Source: an uncultured Mollicutes bacterium
GTDB lineage: Bacteria > Bacillota_I > Bacilli_A > RFN20 > CAG-826
Length of the DNA: 6,288 bases
Reading direction: 5' to 3'
Assembly: GCA_900540395.1 (NCBI GenBank)
Contig: UQFQ01000038.1
Coordinates: forward strand, 1-6,288
The notes under the pieces were generated by a model. That model worked only from the letters and a program-made list of their open reading frames with translations, made no database searches and was not told the origin of the DNA. Position numbers and translations under genes: made by a program. Below, in pieces: positions 6,233 through 6,288 of the stretch. Position 1 is the stretch's first letter, and the number at the start of each line of letters is the position of its first letter.

Positions 6233-6262
6233 AAGTGAGTTCACTTCTCTAGGCATAGAAGT
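6233..6262. repeat. Overlapping inverted repeats upstream of the primase-helicase promoter
   Basis: AAGTGA (6233-6238) and TCACTT (6241-6246) form a perfect six-base inverted pair with a two-base centre. ACTTCT (6243-6248) and AGAAGT (6257-6262) form a second perfect pair with an eight-base loop. They share ACTT, so only one can fold at a time. On the minus strand the first is followed by TTTTTATAAT. It could be an operator dyad for the primase-helicase promoter or a weak terminator of a gene beyond the right edge. The evidence is symmetry only. Confidence 0.4.
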
Positions 6263-6288
6263 AAATATTGTACAAAAGAAAAAAACTA

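Overview
The window is strongly AT-rich (about 70% or more A+T, estimated by eye) and bacterial. Tryptophan codons inside conserved motifs are TGG, and the helicase reading frame closes on TGA TGA, so TGA is read as stop (table 11, not the mycoplasma code). Base composition and gene content fit a low-GC Bacillota or a standard-code relative of the Mollicutes, probably host-associated. No gene in the window fixes the genus. All genes are on the minus strand and none runs off either edge, so the window looks like a self-contained accessory cassette.

Layout, read in the direction of transcription (right to left). (1) 6177-3450: a large TOTE-type archaeo-eukaryotic primase (AEP) fused to a DEVH-box superfamily 2 helicase. 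It is split by a one-base frameshift near 4213-4222 into a 655-residue part (coiled coil, Cys cluster, AEP domain, first RecA domain and motif IV) and a part of 238 or more residues (helicase motifs V and VI plus a degenerate C-terminal domain). Restored, the protein would be about 908 residues. (2) 3330-3180: five direct repeats with a period of about 32 bp. (3) 3123-1771: an AAA ATPase with a C-terminal DUF4143 (PD-(D/E)XK-like) domain and a GTG start. (4) 1740-1586: five direct repeats of a different sequence with a period of 33-34 bp. (5) 1572-169: a second, divergent AAA/DUF4143 ATPase. (6) 145-82: a small repeat cluster, then 62-24: a strong hairpin terminator that closes the block.

The most unusual structure is the pairing of each DUF4143 ATPase gene with its own five-copy repeat array just upstream of its start codon. 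The layout and copy number match, but the repeat sequences are unrelated. This suggests each ATPase, or a dedicated regulator, has a cognate multi-site operator. It could also mean that gene and array travel as one unit. The TOTE-type primase-helicase is a predicted anti-invader (conflict-system) protein. Its frameshift means it is inactive, or made by recoding, or mis-assembled here. Two genes, the primase-helicase and the distal ATPase, have a -10 element almost touching the ATG and no Shine-Dalgarno sequence, which points to leaderless or near-leaderless mRNAs.

All functional assignments come from motif reading only; no database search was run.
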